A stretch of DNA of 64,000 nt from Eutrophovita sp913057845 (lineage in GTDB: Bacteria; Pseudomonadota; Gammaproteobacteria; Burkholderiales; Eutrophovitaceae), in the NCBI GenBank assembly GCA_963925895.1, contig CAWUVH010000008.1:124001-188000 (forward strand). The letters run 5' to 3'. Within the stretch, counting starts at the first letter, position 1. Each line of letters begins with the position of its first letter. Both the position numbers and the translations under genes were made by a program. The notes under the pieces were generated by a model. That model saw only the letters and a list, made by a program, of their open reading frames with translations. It did not search any database and was not told the DNA's origin. Shown in pieces: positions 8,419 through 17,661 of this stretch.

Positions 8419-9714
8419 TTGAGCCAGAGCGCGATATCAAACATGTTAAACGAGGGATATACGAAAAGGCATCTTTGGGCTTGGTCGATGTATGATTTCG
8501 CGAATTCGGGTTATACGACCGTAGTCATAACCGCCATTTTTAACGCGTACTTTGTATCTGTCGTTGCTGAGAATGAGATTTGGGCCACATTTTTATGGAC
8601 GTTAGTACTCTCTTTTTCCTACTTGCTTGCACTGATTACAGGGCCGGTAGTGGGAGCATATGTTGATGTGACGGGTTCTAAAAAAAAGGTGTTGTTTGTC
8701 GTTACGCTGGGGTGTGCGCTGAGCACTATTGTGTTGTCAACAGCAGGCCGAGGTGACTTATGGTTTGCTGCGTTATTTCTAGTGATTTCAAATTACTTCT
8801 TCAGTATTGGCGAAAATATCATTGGGTCCTACCTCCCGCAAATTGCCAAAAAGGAATCAGTTGGTCGAGTATCGGGTATTGGTTGGGCTATTGGATATTT
8901 CGGAGGGATCTTGACCTTGGCTTTGTCTCTTGTGACTATTTATCAGCTGGAGTCGATGGGTTGGGAGGCTGAGGAGTACGTGCCAATGACCTTGGTTATC
9001 ACTGGAGTTGTCTTTCTTCTGGCGGCGATGCCTACATTCATATACTTGGATAGAGACGAGATAAAAAAAATAGACAACTTGAGTATATCGTTTGTGACCA
9101 ATCGATTTCTAGATACTCTGCGTCAGGGGGACAGGTTTGTTGATTTGTATCGGTTTTTGTTGAGTACGGTTTTTTTTCAAGGCGGAGTTCAAGCGGTTAT
9201 AGCGCTTGCTGCCATATATGCGCAGCAAGTGATCGGGTTTACGTTTACTGAAACCATTATGTTGATCATGGTCGTTAATGTTACGGCAGCTTTGGGAGCA
9301 TATATATTTGGTCGGCTGCACGATTTTATGGGTCATCGTCAGTCGTTGATTCTCATTTTGACTGGATGGATTGTTGTGACATTATTGGCTTGGTTATCTG
9401 ATGATCGTCCCAGTTTCTGGGTAACAGCGAATCTAGTTGGGCTGTTGCTCGGCGCTTGCCAATCGAATACTCGGGCGTTTGTGTCGGTCTTGACGCCGAT
9501 CAATAGACAGGCTGAATTCTTCGGGCTTTGGGGCTTGTCGGTTAAGTGTGCATCGATCCTAGGCCCACTCACATATGGAGCGCTCACCTGGCTCACAGGT
9601 GGAGATCATCGAAATGCGATTTTATCTTTAGTCGTCTTGTTCGTAATAGGCTTGACCATTTTAATGACTGTTGACACTGAGCGAGGAATATCGGCTGCTA
9701 AGCATTCGTATTAA
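8419..9714 (+). CDS. UMF1-type MFS transporter
   Basis: 431 residues with about 12 hydrophobic segments. The N-terminal WSMYDFANSGYTTVV signature and the split by a charged loop (YLDRDEIKKI, near residue 215) are typical of the UMF1/Atg22-like branch of the major facilitator superfamily. The start is TTG, preceded by AAGGCGGAC; the next in-frame Met (residue 9, NMLNEGY) would be an alternative. Substrates of bacterial UMF1 carriers are mostly unknown. It follows the CoA-transferase on the same strand and converges on mogA. Confidence 0.82.
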   Translation: MSQSAISNMLNEGYTKRHLWAWSMYDFANSGYTTVVITAIFNAYFVSVVAENEIWATFLWTLVLSFSYLLALITGPVVGAYVDVTGSKKKVLFVVTLGCALSTIVLSTAGRGDLWFAALFLVISNYFFSIGENIIGSYLPQIAKKESVGRVSGIGWAIGYFGGILTLALSLVTIYQLESMGWEAEEYVPMTLVITGVVFLLAAMPTFIYLDRDEIKKIDNLSISFVTNRFLDTLRQGDRFVDLYRFLLSTVFFQGGVQAVIALAAIYAQQVIGFTFTETIMLIMVVNVTAALGAYIFGRLHDFMGHRQSLILILTGWIVVTLLAWLSDDRPSFWVTANLVGLLLGACQSNTRAFVSVLTPINRQAEFFGLWGLSVKCASILGPLTYGALTWLTGGDHRNAILSLVVLFVIGLTILMTVDTERGISAAKHSY

Positions 9715-9762
9715 CTACTATTCAGTTGCGATGGAATATTTATCACTTCGCTAGTTCCATAG

Positions 9763-10353
9763 TTAATTTTTATGCCTTCTGGCCGATTTTGGTCGAAAGG
9801 CGTTACTAAATTCTTCTCGGCAATCGATATAAGGTCCGCCAATTAAGTCTATACAGTAGGGCACCGCAGCAAATATCCCGTGAGCAACTGATTTGCCCTC
9901 GTCATTTTTTAGTCCTGCTAGTGTTTCTTCGATGGCTTTAGGCTGACCTGGTAAGTTGATGATGAGGGACTTTTTTCTGACTACAGCGACTTGTCGAGAG
10001 AGAATCGCAGTCGGCACAAAATTTAGGCTGATTTGACGCATTTGTTCACCAAAACCCGGCATTGTTTTGTCGGCGATGGCTAGCGTTGCTTCGGGTGTGA
10101 CATCCCGGGGAGAGGGGCCGGTACCTCCAGTAGTCAGGATGAGGTCGCATTGGGCCTGATCGACGAGGTCTATTAGGGTATCTGTTATAAGATTTTTTTC
10201 ATCGGGAATTAATTTCTCGATATATTCAATTGGGTTCAAGATGGCAGTATCTAGCCATGCTCTCAGAGAGGGTAGCCCCTCATCTTTGTAGATGCCGCTT
10301 GAGGCGCGGTCGCTTATTGAGACGAGTCCAATACGTACTTTTTCTTCACTCAT
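9763..10353 (-). CDS. mogA: Molybdopterin adenylyltransferase MogA
   Basis: 196 residues. Conserved MoCF-family blocks are present: SISDRASSG near 12-20, TTGGTGPSPRDVTPEA at 74-89 and LPGQPKA in the C-terminal half. MogA adenylylates molybdopterin before molybdate insertion, in the cytoplasm. It lies about 70 bases downstream of darP on the same strand. A mog-darP-pmbA neighbourhood is familiar from Betaproteobacteria, which supports both the call and the lineage guess. No molybdoenzyme gene is in the window. Confidence 0.92.
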   Translation of the reverse strand: MSEEKVRIGLVSISDRASSGIYKDEGLPSLRAWLDTAILNPIEYIEKLIPDEKNLITDTLIDLVDQAQCDLILTTGGTGPSPRDVTPEATLAIADKTMPGFGEQMRQISLNFVPTAILSRQVAVVRKKSLIINLPGQPKAIEETLAGLKNDEGKSVAHGIFAAVPYCIDLIGGPYIDCREEFSNAFRPKSARRHKN

Positions 10354-10425
10354 AAAAAAATCTATACCTTGTTCTTGATGTGTGTCCCGCTAAGTTTGAA
10401 TAGAAACTATAACAAATTGGAACAC

Positions 10426-10914
10426 TTAATCGATCTTTTCTTCCAGAAGTGTTGATATGGTTTTAAATAATTTTCGGAAGGAAACCTTTGATTTAGAAGT
10501 CAACGTACCACGACAATCTAAAATTAATGTCTGCAGTTTGGATGAGTCAGCGTGAGGATATATTTTAATGAAATCCTTGAAGCTCTCCTCATTATCAATG
10601 AGCTTGTTGCGCCAAGATTCTGTTTTGTGTAGGAGTTTCACTTTGATGGCAGAAGGTTGTTTTATTTGTTCGAGCTGAATGCGTATCGGATCGATATCGA
10701 TGTGTCGCATTATTTTTCCGATAAATTGAAATTGCCTGCGTTTTGCGCCGTTTTGCGTTATGTTTTTTGCCTCAAGAATTTCATGCATTAGGGAATCTGG
10801 AAGGTCAAATTTTTTTAAAAGATCTTTTGGCAGCTCCACAAGGGATTCTCCAATCTTTTGTAGATCTTCCATTTCTTTTTTTAGTTTAGTTTTACTAGGT
10901 CGTGATGAATCCAT
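10426..10914 (-). CDS. darP: Ribosome biogenesis factor DarP (YjgA/DUF615 family)
   Basis: 162 residues, highly charged and helical. The N-terminal SRPSKTKLKKEMEDLQKIGE and the central NGAKRRQFQFIGKIMR are the hallmark blocks of the DUF615/YjgA family, now called DarP, which associates with the large ribosomal subunit during late assembly. The divergent arrangement with pmbA is widely conserved in proteobacteria. It probably shares the short divergent promoter region with pmbA, where two palindromes occur. Confidence 0.9.
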   Translation of the reverse strand: MDSSRPSKTKLKKEMEDLQKIGESLVELPKDLLKKFDLPDSLMHEILEAKNITQNGAKRRQFQFIGKIMRHIDIDPIRIQLEQIKQPSAIKVKLLHKTESWRNKLIDNEESFKDFIKIYPHADSSKLQTLILDCRGTLTSKSKVSFRKLFKTISTLLEEKID

Positions 10915-10961
10915 AAGTCTGATAGAAAGTTGGCTGTGGTGATATCATGCAATACGTTAGT

Positions 10962-10984
10962 GGTCTTTAAGACCGAAAATTTTC
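10962..10984. promoter_or_regulatory. Two adjacent palindromes in the darP/pmbA divergent region
   Basis: GGTCTT-T-AAGACC occupies 10962-10974 and is immediately followed by the self-complementary GAAAATTTTC at 10975-10984. They lie between the divergent starts of darP and pmbA, 45-67 bases before the pmbA ATG. Such symmetry is compatible with an operator or start-site structure, but no regulator is indicated and chance is possible. Confidence 0.3.
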
Positions 10985-11028
10985 AAGCATTCTTCGTTGG
11001 TGCTTTATTTAGGTGAGTGATATAAAAA

Positions 11029-12375
11029 ATGCCCCAAAAAGAGTTCGCGTACAGCATAGACCAATTCAAAGAAATTGCGGAAAAAACCCTAAAAATGGCT
11101 AAGGGATTAGGCGCAAGCTCAGTGGAAGTAGACCTTAACGAAGGCCTAGGCAGTGAGGTGTCAGTTCGCAAAGGTGATATCGAGAATTTGGAATATAACC
11201 GGGATAAGGGTTTGGGGATTACTGTCTACGTTGGACAACGAAAAGGGTATGCCAGCACCTCTGATTTAGGAGAGGGAGCGATCGCACATACGGTAGAGGC
11301 TGCTGTATCGATAGCCCAACTGACTGCAGAGGATTCGTTTTCCGGACTGGCTGATCAAGATCGGTTGGCCCAAGAGGTGTCTGACCTTGATCTTTACCAT
11401 CCGTGGCATATATCCATGGAGGATTCGATTGACCTTGCTCGCGAATGCGAACAAGCCGCTTTTGACGTGAGTCCTGAGATTCGGAATTCCGAGGGTGCGA
11501 GTGTGGCGGTTCAAGAAGGCCAATTCGTCTACGCGAACTCAAACGGGTTTATGCAAGGGTTTCCCAGTACGCGTCACTACATTAGTTGTTCGGTTACTGC
11601 TGGTGAGGGTGATCAAATGCAGAGGGATGGGTGGTGGAGTACCGCGCGATGTGCCGAAGATATGGAGTCTGCTCACGAAATCGGTAAGCAATCTGGAATA
11701 CGAGCTCTCGGAAAGGTGGGGGCTAAAAAAATTAACACTAAGAAAATCCCTGTTATTTTTGAAGCACCCGTAGCGTCAGGAATGTTGAGACATTTTATTT
11801 CGGCGGTAAGTGGTGGAAATTTATATCGCCAACAATCTTTTTTGGAGGGTGCGATTGGCGAAATCGTATTCCCTGAGCTACTGTCGATTGAAGAGGACCC
11901 TTTCGTGCCTCGAGGATTGGCTAGTGGTTCATTCGATAATGAGGGGGTTCAAACTGCTAAGCGGTCTGTTGTTTCTGCAGGAAGATTGGAGGGTTTGTTT
12001 TTGAGCACCTACTCTGCAAGAAAACTTGGTCTCGCTTCGACGGGTAACGCAGGGGGTGCTCATAATTTATTTGTCCGCTCCTCCGCAGCTACACGCGAGT
12101 TTAGTGATCTATTAAAAATGATGGGTACAGGTTTCTTAATCACCGATTTGCTTGGACACGGAACGAATATGGTGACTGGAGATTATTCTCGAGGCGCATC
12201 AGGATTTTGGGTGGAAAATGGAGAGATCGCGTATCCGGTGCAAGAGGTTACGGTAGCCGGGAATCTTAAAGACATGTTTAAATCTATCAGTGCCATAGGT
12301 AACGATGTTTTGAGTCGATCTTCTTTTAAGGTTGGATCGATCTTGATCGACTCAATGACTGTTGGCGGTGAATAA
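11029..12375 (+). CDS. pmbA: Metalloprotease-related protein PmbA (TldE)
   Basis: 448 residues, the expected length for PmbA/TldE. Characteristic segments are ASSVEVDLNEG at 30-40, YASTSDL near 73, LGKVGAKKI in the middle and the C-terminal TGDYSRGASGFWVENGEI. The HExxH zinc motif of the partner TldD is absent, as expected for the TldE subunit. With TldD it forms a heterodimeric peptidase that trims peptides such as microcin precursors and unfolded polypeptides. No tldD is in the window. The end overlaps the start of the following MFS gene by a few bases. Confidence 0.93.
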   Translation: MPQKEFAYSIDQFKEIAEKTLKMAKGLGASSVEVDLNEGLGSEVSVRKGDIENLEYNRDKGLGITVYVGQRKGYASTSDLGEGAIAHTVEAAVSIAQLTAEDSFSGLADQDRLAQEVSDLDLYHPWHISMEDSIDLARECEQAAFDVSPEIRNSEGASVAVQEGQFVYANSNGFMQGFPSTRHYISCSVTAGEGDQMQRDGWWSTARCAEDMESAHEIGKQSGIRALGKVGAKKINTKKIPVIFEAPVASGMLRHFISAVSGGNLYRQQSFLEGAIGEIVFPELLSIEEDPFVPRGLASGSFDNEGVQTAKRSVVSAGRLEGLFLSTYSARKLGLASTGNAGGAHNLFVRSSAATREFSDLLKMMGTGFLITDLLGHGTNMVTGDYSRGASGFWVENGEIAYPVQEVTVAGNLKDMFKSISAIGNDVLSRSSFKVGSILIDSMTVGGE

Positions 12376-13618
12376 GCAAGCTGAGGATAGCGTGCGCGCG
12401 ATATCGTTTCGCGAAGCGTTACTTGTTTTCCTGCCGTTTGCTTGTGGTTATTTCCTGTCGTATTTGTTTCGATCCGTCAATGCGGTCATCGCGCCTAATC
12501 TGATTTCCGAATTTGGTTTGAGTGCAAGTGAATTGGGTTTATTGACTTCGGTTTATTTCTTAACTTTCGCATCTTTGCAAATCCCTATCGGGGTCTTTCT
12601 TGATCGTTTTGGTCCCAGAAGAGTGAATGCGAGCTTGTTGGTTTTGGCAGCTATTGGTGCTTTTATTTTTTCTAGAGCAGAGAGTTTCCAGGGTTTGCTT
12701 TTAGGCCGGGCATTCATCGGTTTTGGTGTGGCTGCGTGCCTGATGTCGAGTATTAAGATTTTCTCGTTGTGGTTCCCGAAAGAAAAGCTTCCGGAAATGA
12801 CTGGAAGGATCATGTTTGTCGGTGGCCTTGGAGCGATTTCTGCTACGGCTCCGGTCGAGTACTTGCTGTCTTTTTCTGGATGGAGAGAGCTCTTTTTAGT
12901 CTTGTGCTGTGCCACCCTTGTTGCTTCAGCAATTGTGTTTTTCGTGGCTCCAGATAGAAAAAATGCCTATGACATTGGTTCTACGAAGGATCAATTACTT
13001 GGGGCGCTGAGTGTGTATCGTTCACCAATATTTTGGCGAATTGCATTAGGGTCAGTATTGCCTCAAGCATTCAATATGTCGGTGCAAGGGTTGTGGGCTG
13101 GTCCTTGGTTATCAGATGTGGCTGGTTTAGAGCGCACGAGCGTAGCCTTGCATCTATTAATGTTAGGTGTTGCTACGATGCTCGGCTTTCTCTTCTGGGG
13201 TGCGTTTGCCACAAGAATGAGTCGACGTGGTATTGAACCGATCGTGGTTCTTATTTGGGCTACGGTTGCTTATATGGCCTTGCAGCTTCTTCTCGTTTTT
13301 GAGATTACTCAGATGTCATGGGTCATTTGGATCGGGTGGGGATTACTGGGTACCTCTGGCAGCTTAGCATTTTCGATTATTTCCCATAGTTTTCCCGTGC
13401 AACTCACGGGACGGGCTACGACCGCATTAAATCTTTTAGCATTCACAACAGCATTCGGTTCTCAATGGTTATTCGGCATCATACTGAATCAATGGGACAC
13501 TGTTGATAGTGGTTATGCCCCGGAGGGGTATGTACGTGCTTTCAGTATTTTTTTAATCCTTCAGGTGTTAGGCTTCTCTTGGATGCTGCGTGGGTATTTA
13601 AAGCATCGAAGCACCTAA
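12368..13618 (+). CDS. MFS transporter, 12-TM type
   Basis: About 416 residues and 12 hydrophobic segments. Motif A-like GVFLDRFGPRRV follows TM2 and RAFIGFGVAACL marks TM4, as in anion/sugar-acid-type major facilitator carriers. I choose the GTG at 12368, which overlaps the pmbA stop (GTGAATAA); a TTG two codons earlier is equally possible. Translational coupling to pmbA is likely. Substrate unknown; the sequence does not point to a drug pump. Confidence 0.82.
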   Translation: MNKQAEDSVRAISFREALLVFLPFACGYFLSYLFRSVNAVIAPNLISEFGLSASELGLLTSVYFLTFASLQIPIGVFLDRFGPRRVNASLLVLAAIGAFIFSRAESFQGLLLGRAFIGFGVAACLMSSIKIFSLWFPKEKLPEMTGRIMFVGGLGAISATAPVEYLLSFSGWRELFLVLCCATLVASAIVFFVAPDRKNAYDIGSTKDQLLGALSVYRSPIFWRIALGSVLPQAFNMSVQGLWAGPWLSDVAGLERTSVALHLLMLGVATMLGFLFWGAFATRMSRRGIEPIVVLIWATVAYMALQLLLVFEITQMSWVIWIGWGLLGTSGSLAFSIISHSFPVQLTGRATTALNLLAFTTAFGSQWLFGIILNQWDTVDSGYAPEGYVRAFSIFLILQVLGFSWMLRGYLKHRST

Positions 13619-13645
13619 ACATCGCATTAAAGACGTAAAAACTTC

Positions 13646-14413
13646 ATGACAGAGACCACAAATAATAGACTTCCGTTACTCAAGTTAATTCTTGGAGCGG
13701 GAGTATTTGCATATGAGAAGCGGTTCGTGCTTGCTCGTTCGCTATGGTTGCCGTTCCTCATTGGGATGACCTTATCGTTTGCTGATTCCCTTGGGGTGAA
13801 AATCATTGGAGACGGGAATGAGTCTGGGGCTGGGGCTGGTACTGAAACGAGTAGCTACGGCGTTATGTTGTTTGTCATTACCGGCATGTTTTTCATTACA
13901 GTGATAGCAACTGTTCGAGCGTATCGAGTCTTATTAGAATGTGATATTTCCGAGCGCTCTCCGATATCTTGGGGGTTGTCGGAGACTAAATTCACCTTAG
14001 CCATGTTTTTTTTAGCAATGACATTTATGTTTGCTTTGGCCATCTCGAGTACGATTCTTGTCAGTATTTTTAACGTGTTTGGAGATGTTGGATATTTGGC
14101 GATGCTTAACTTCTTGCCGCCGATTTATATTGCTGCAAGATTGATACTCGTGTTTCCGGAAGTGAGCAGAAATCCTGAGATTGGACTCTTTGAGGCGTTT
14201 AAATGGTCTTGGCTGGCCACCAAAGGAAATGGTCTGGTATTGATGTTTCTGGCTGTTATTTTTCCTCTGGCGATTGCCCTTGCGATTAACTGGTTTAGTC
14301 TTACTGGACTACCCCTCGCCGAGTTTATAGGTGCGATGCTAGTATGGCTTGTTCTGCCATTTGAGGTGGCGCTAATCGCGCTGAGTTATTCAACGATACA
14401 GAAAGTCAGTTAA
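13646..14413 (+). CDS. Integral membrane protein, function unknown
   Basis: 255 residues with about six hydrophobic segments and a Gly/Ala/Ser-rich loop (ESGAGAGTETSS, near residue 58). The C-terminal half has EAFKWSWLATKGNGL, a signature seen in loosely defined membrane proteins with repeated amphipathic junctions, but I recognise no named family. It lies 27 bases after the MFS gene and likely ends the pmbA transcript. The 3' end overlaps the convergent DAHP synthase gene by 4 bases. Confidence 0.65.
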   Translation: MTETTNNRLPLLKLILGAGVFAYEKRFVLARSLWLPFLIGMTLSFADSLGVKIIGDGNESGAGAGTETSSYGVMLFVITGMFFITVIATVRAYRVLLECDISERSPISWGLSETKFTLAMFFLAMTFMFALAISSTILVSIFNVFGDVGYLAMLNFLPPIYIAARLILVFPEVSRNPEIGLFEAFKWSWLATKGNGLVLMFLAVIFPLAIALAINWFSLTGLPLAEFIGAMLVWLVLPFEVALIALSYSTIQKVS

Positions 14414-15483
14414 AGCACAGAAAGCACCGGCGTCAACTTCTTATGTGCATCGAGCAGTGTTTTTTCAGTTGTAGCCCAATCAACACATGCATCCGTGATG
14501 GATACGCCATACTGCATTTTGCTATGGTCTTGCATTAATTTCTGGTTGCCTGGCCCTATGTTGCTTTCTAGCATCATGCCGATAATTGATTTGTTCCCAT
14601 CGATGACTTGATTGATACAATCGCTGAAAACTAGGGGCTGCAGGTTGTGATCTTTGTTTGAGTTGGCATGACTGCAGTCAACAATAATGTTTGAAGCTAG
14701 TTTAGGCTTAGCTTCATTAAGTGCTTTTTCAACCAAGGATATGGACACGGAATCGTAATTAGGTCCTTTTGAACCACCTCGAAGGACGATATGTCCATAG
14801 CGATTACCCTTTGTATGAGTGATTGCGACTTGACCATCACTATTAATACCTAAAAAGCTGTGCGGATTTGAGACTGAGTGAAGTGCATTGACTGCGACAG
14901 ACAAGCCTCCATCGGTACCGTTTTTAAATCCAACCGGAGAAGAAAGTGCGCTAGCCATTTCTCGGTGAGTTTGAGATTCGGTTGTTCTAGCCCCTATGGC
15001 ACTCCACGAGATTAGGTCTCCTAGGTACTGCGGGCTAATTGGATCAAGAGCTTCTGTGCCCGCTGGCAACCCCAGTTCGTTAATATCGATTAGTAACCGT
15101 CGTGCGATACGCAGGCCCTGTTCGATATCAAATGATTCGTCCATATGTGGGTCATTGATGAGTCCTTTCCAGCCTACCGTGGTTCGCGGTTTTTCAAAGT
15201 AAACCCGCATCACAATCATCATTGTCTCGGAGACTTGTTCAGAGAGCTTACGCAGTCTGTTGGCGTAGTCCATTGCGGCTTTTGTATCATGGATAGAACA
15301 GGGCCCAACGACTACCAAAAGACGTTTATCTTTCCTGTCCAAAATATCTTCAATAGACTTGCGTCCCTTGATAATGGTTGACGTCGCATTATCCGGCACT
15401 GGGATTTCACTTTTTATTATTTGCGGTGTCGAAAGGATTTGCTGCGCTTTAACATTTAGGTTATTAATCAATTCTTGGGTCAT
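14410..15483 (-). CDS. aroF: 3-deoxy-7-phosphoheptulonate (DAHP) synthase, class I, Tyr-type
   Basis: 357 residues, typical of class I DAHP synthases, which join phosphoenolpyruvate and erythrose 4-phosphate to open the shikimate pathway. Motifs: GPCSIHD (60-66), KPRTT (98-102), ARTTESQTHREMAS, FKNGTDGG, LRGGSKGPNYD and DCSHANSNK. The stretch around ALDPISPQYLGDL and WSAIGARTTESQTHREMAS is closer to E. coli AroF (Tyr-inhibited) than to AroG or AroH from memory, so the symbol is moderate. It is monocistronic, with a 230-base leader/promoter region upstream. Confidence 0.9.
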   Translation of the reverse strand: MTQELINNLNVKAQQILSTPQIIKSEIPVPDNATSTIIKGRKSIEDILDRKDKRLLVVVGPCSIHDTKAAMDYANRLRKLSEQVSETMMIVMRVYFEKPRTTVGWKGLINDPHMDESFDIEQGLRIARRLLIDINELGLPAGTEALDPISPQYLGDLISWSAIGARTTESQTHREMASALSSPVGFKNGTDGGLSVAVNALHSVSNPHSFLGINSDGQVAITHTKGNRYGHIVLRGGSKGPNYDSVSISLVEKALNEAKPKLASNIIVDCSHANSNKDHNLQPLVFSDCINQVIDGNKSIIGMMLESNIGPGNQKLMQDHSKMQYGVSITDACVDWATTEKTLLDAHKKLTPVLSVL

Positions 15484-15520
15484 GTCTTTTGGTGATTATT
15501 TTTATATTATTTTTTAAATA

Positions 15521-15538
15521 TTAGTGTGCGAGCACTAA
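15521..15538. promoter_or_regulatory. Palindrome in the DAHP synthase leader
   Basis: TTAGTG-TGCGAG-CACTAA (15521-15538) is a 6+6 inverted repeat 38 bases upstream of the DAHP synthase start codon. It could be an operator for amino-acid-responsive control or a small mRNA hairpin. It does not match the TyrR or TrpR boxes I know. Confidence 0.35.
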
Positions 15539-15566
15539 CTATGAATTGAGTCTATATTTTTATCGG

Positions 15567-15594
15567 TAGATAAAATACGCTATAAATTTGTCAA
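15567..15594 (-). promoter_or_regulatory. aroF: Candidate sigma-70 promoter for the DAHP synthase gene
   Basis: On the minus strand a perfect -35 TTGACA (15589-15594) is followed 16 bases later by TATCTA (15567-15572), a weak -10. Transcription would begin about 75 bases upstream of the start codon and include the palindrome at 15521-15538. The weak -10 makes this tentative. Confidence 0.4.
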
Positions 15595-15714
15595 TAATCT
15601 TGTTCAACGAATGAACTTATTATATTTATTTACCTGTACAGTAGCGCATTTTCCACTTGGGTGCCTTTAGGTTAAGGGTGGTCAGGCTTTATTTAAATCA
15701 ATGTCAATTTGGCA

Positions 15715-16713
15715 TCACAAAGGTTTGACGACAATTTTTGTGTCTTGACGTTTGCTCTTTACTAGCGTGTTTCTGAGCGGGTGACCAAAAGTTACTGATT
15801 CAATCTCAAAAATATCGCCATCTTGAGTTTCTATGTTTTTCGTAAAGCTGCCATTGGCTGCGCCAAAAAAGTGTATATGAACGTCACCGGGCCGTCTAAA
15901 TTCAGGATATTTGAAGTGATGGTGCTCTAAGTTTTCAATGGAGTGAGACATATTGTTATCGCCTGATAGCCATTCTTCCTCCCAAATCACTGTATCCGAC
16001 CTTAAGAGTCTTGCTTTACCTCGAACTTCTAGCGGTAAATCTCCGATTAATAGTTCTGGTCCATACGAGCAGTGTCTTAATTTAGAGTGAGATAAATATA
16101 GGTAGTTTTGTCTCTCCATGACGTGGTCAGCGTATTCATTGGCCAGGGCGTAGCCCACGCGCCTTACGGTTGATGTTTCATCAATTAAGTAGATGCCAAC
16201 GAGTTCAACTTCCTCACCGCCATCTAAGGCATAGGCTGGCCAACTTAGTTCTGCCTCTGGGGCTGCGACCCAGTCCCCGTCTCCTTTATAGAACCATTCC
16301 GCTTGAGTTCCGATTGCTGCGCAGTCTGGTTTTCCTCCATCAAGACCCCATTTAAACATTTTCATTGAATCAGTTAACGATGACTCATCTTTATCCAGTT
16401 TTGCGTGCATGGCGTCTCGAGCGCTAGCGCTTCCCAGATGAGATAATCCTGTTCCTGAGACCAGTTGATGATAGGGGTCGGGGTGATGAAAGGGGACGTG
16501 AATTCTCTTTTCCGAGAGAATTTGATCCATCGTGTCTTTTTCTTCGCTCGTATGTTCGTCGATGATGTCCTTAAGGACTTTTTGTTTTTTTATTGCCTCT
16601 AGTGCGAGCCCATATGTGGTGGTAACTCCTCTTATGGTGTGCACAATTCCACCATCAGATACCCGTCCGACTCTCTTTGCACCATCTCTTCCCATAAATT
16701 GAATGATTCGCAC
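15715..16713 (-). CDS. AraD1/GguC-like fumarylacetoacetate hydrolase-fold protein
   Basis: 332 residues. The sequence resembles the AraD1/GguC group: N-terminal MRIIQF, HPDPYHQLVSGTGLSHLGS near residues 75-95, MFKWGLDGGKP, GYALANEYADHVMER and a C-terminal HPLRNTL. The fold is that of FAH hydrolases, and family members act on 2-keto-3-deoxy sugar acids in pentose-acid breakdown. A sugar-acid dehydratase lies far away at 53156, so a shared pathway is possible but not an operon. It diverges from the alpha/beta hydrolase gene. Confidence 0.75.
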   Translation of the reverse strand: MRIIQFMGRDGAKRVGRVSDGGIVHTIRGVTTTYGLALEAIKKQKVLKDIIDEHTSEEKDTMDQILSEKRIHVPFHHPDPYHQLVSGTGLSHLGSASARDAMHAKLDKDESSLTDSMKMFKWGLDGGKPDCAAIGTQAEWFYKGDGDWVAAPEAELSWPAYALDGGEEVELVGIYLIDETSTVRRVGYALANEYADHVMERQNYLYLSHSKLRHCSYGPELLIGDLPLEVRGKARLLRSDTVIWEEEWLSGDNNMSHSIENLEHHHFKYPEFRRPGDVHIHFFGAANGSFTKNIETQDGDIFEIESVTFGHPLRNTLVKSKRQDTKIVVKPL

Positions 16714-16848
16714 GTCTTACCTCCTGCTTAGTTATTATTTTGTCTATCGCACGTAATATTAGTTATTCTAATGAAACATTCATATCAATTTGGAATTACT
16801 GAGGCATCATGCCTAGACGGTTGGTGATCAATGTGGAGGATGAGGTCA

Positions 16849-17661
16849 ATGCGAGCGTTAGTGAACGGGGTAACACTGAACTATGAAGTTTTTGGGGGAT
16901 CAGGCCCATGGGTCGTTTTAAGTCACTCGTTGATGTGTGACTTGACGATGTGGGGCGCGCAAATTGATGCGCTAAAAAGTAATTACCGAGTTTTCGCATT
17001 TGATACGAGAGGGCACGGTGCAAGCGGTGGGCCTGAAGGGGCCTATTCTCTTGATCAGTTGGCGGCAGATGCAAAGGCATTGCTTGATAGCTTAGAGATC
17101 AAGAATCCTCATTGGGTTGGCTTGTCTATGGGAGGAATGATTGGTATGACTTACGCAATCAACTTTCCTAATTCATTCGCTTCCTTAGTGTTATGTGACA
17201 CTACAAGCCGCATGCCTCCGGAAGCTCAACCTGCATGGAAGGAAAGAATCGACATCGCAAAAAAAGACGGGATGAAGGCGTTAGTGTCTGGGACGCTTGA
17301 GCGATGGTTTACCGATTCTTTCCGGAGTCAGCCTCGACCTGAACTCGAATTTGTCGCAAGTCTTATTGAAAATACATCAGTAACTGGTTATGTGGGCTGC
17401 TGTCATGCGATTCACAAGATAAATTGCACAGATCGTCTGGCAGAAATTCAAGTGCCGATTAAAATTATTGTTGGGGACTCCGATGTTGGGACACCCGTGT
17501 CTATGTCACAAGAGATTCAAGATGCGGCTCCTGGGTCAAGTCTCACGGTTATTGAGGGAGCATCTCACTTATCAAATTTGGAGCAACCTCAACAATTCAA
17601 TAAGGCATTGTTAGATTTTTTGAAAGAGGATTCGGTGCGGAACTCTAAATTTGTGGAATGA
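16849..17661 (+). CDS. Alpha/beta hydrolase, 3-oxoadipate enol-lactonase-like
   Basis: 270 residues from the ATG at 16849, chosen because GGAGG stands 10-14 bases upstream; earlier in-frame ATGs at 16831 and 16840 fit worse. The nucleophile is S93 in GLSMGG; the acid lies in VGDSDVGTP and the His in GASHLSN. Oxyanion-hole region SHSLMCDLTMW and the DTRGHG strand match PcaD-type lactonases, though many such proteins hydrolyse other esters. No other beta-ketoadipate gene is nearby. The 3' end overlaps the convergent nuclease gene by 17 bases. Confidence 0.8.
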   Translation: MRALVNGVTLNYEVFGGSGPWVVLSHSLMCDLTMWGAQIDALKSNYRVFAFDTRGHGASGGPEGAYSLDQLAADAKALLDSLEIKNPHWVGLSMGGMIGMTYAINFPNSFASLVLCDTTSRMPPEAQPAWKERIDIAKKDGMKALVSGTLERWFTDSFRSQPRPELEFVASLIENTSVTGYVGCCHAIHKINCTDRLAEIQVPIKIIVGDSDVGTPVSMSQEIQDAAPGSSLTVIEGASHLSNLEQPQQFNKALLDFLKEDSVRNSKFVE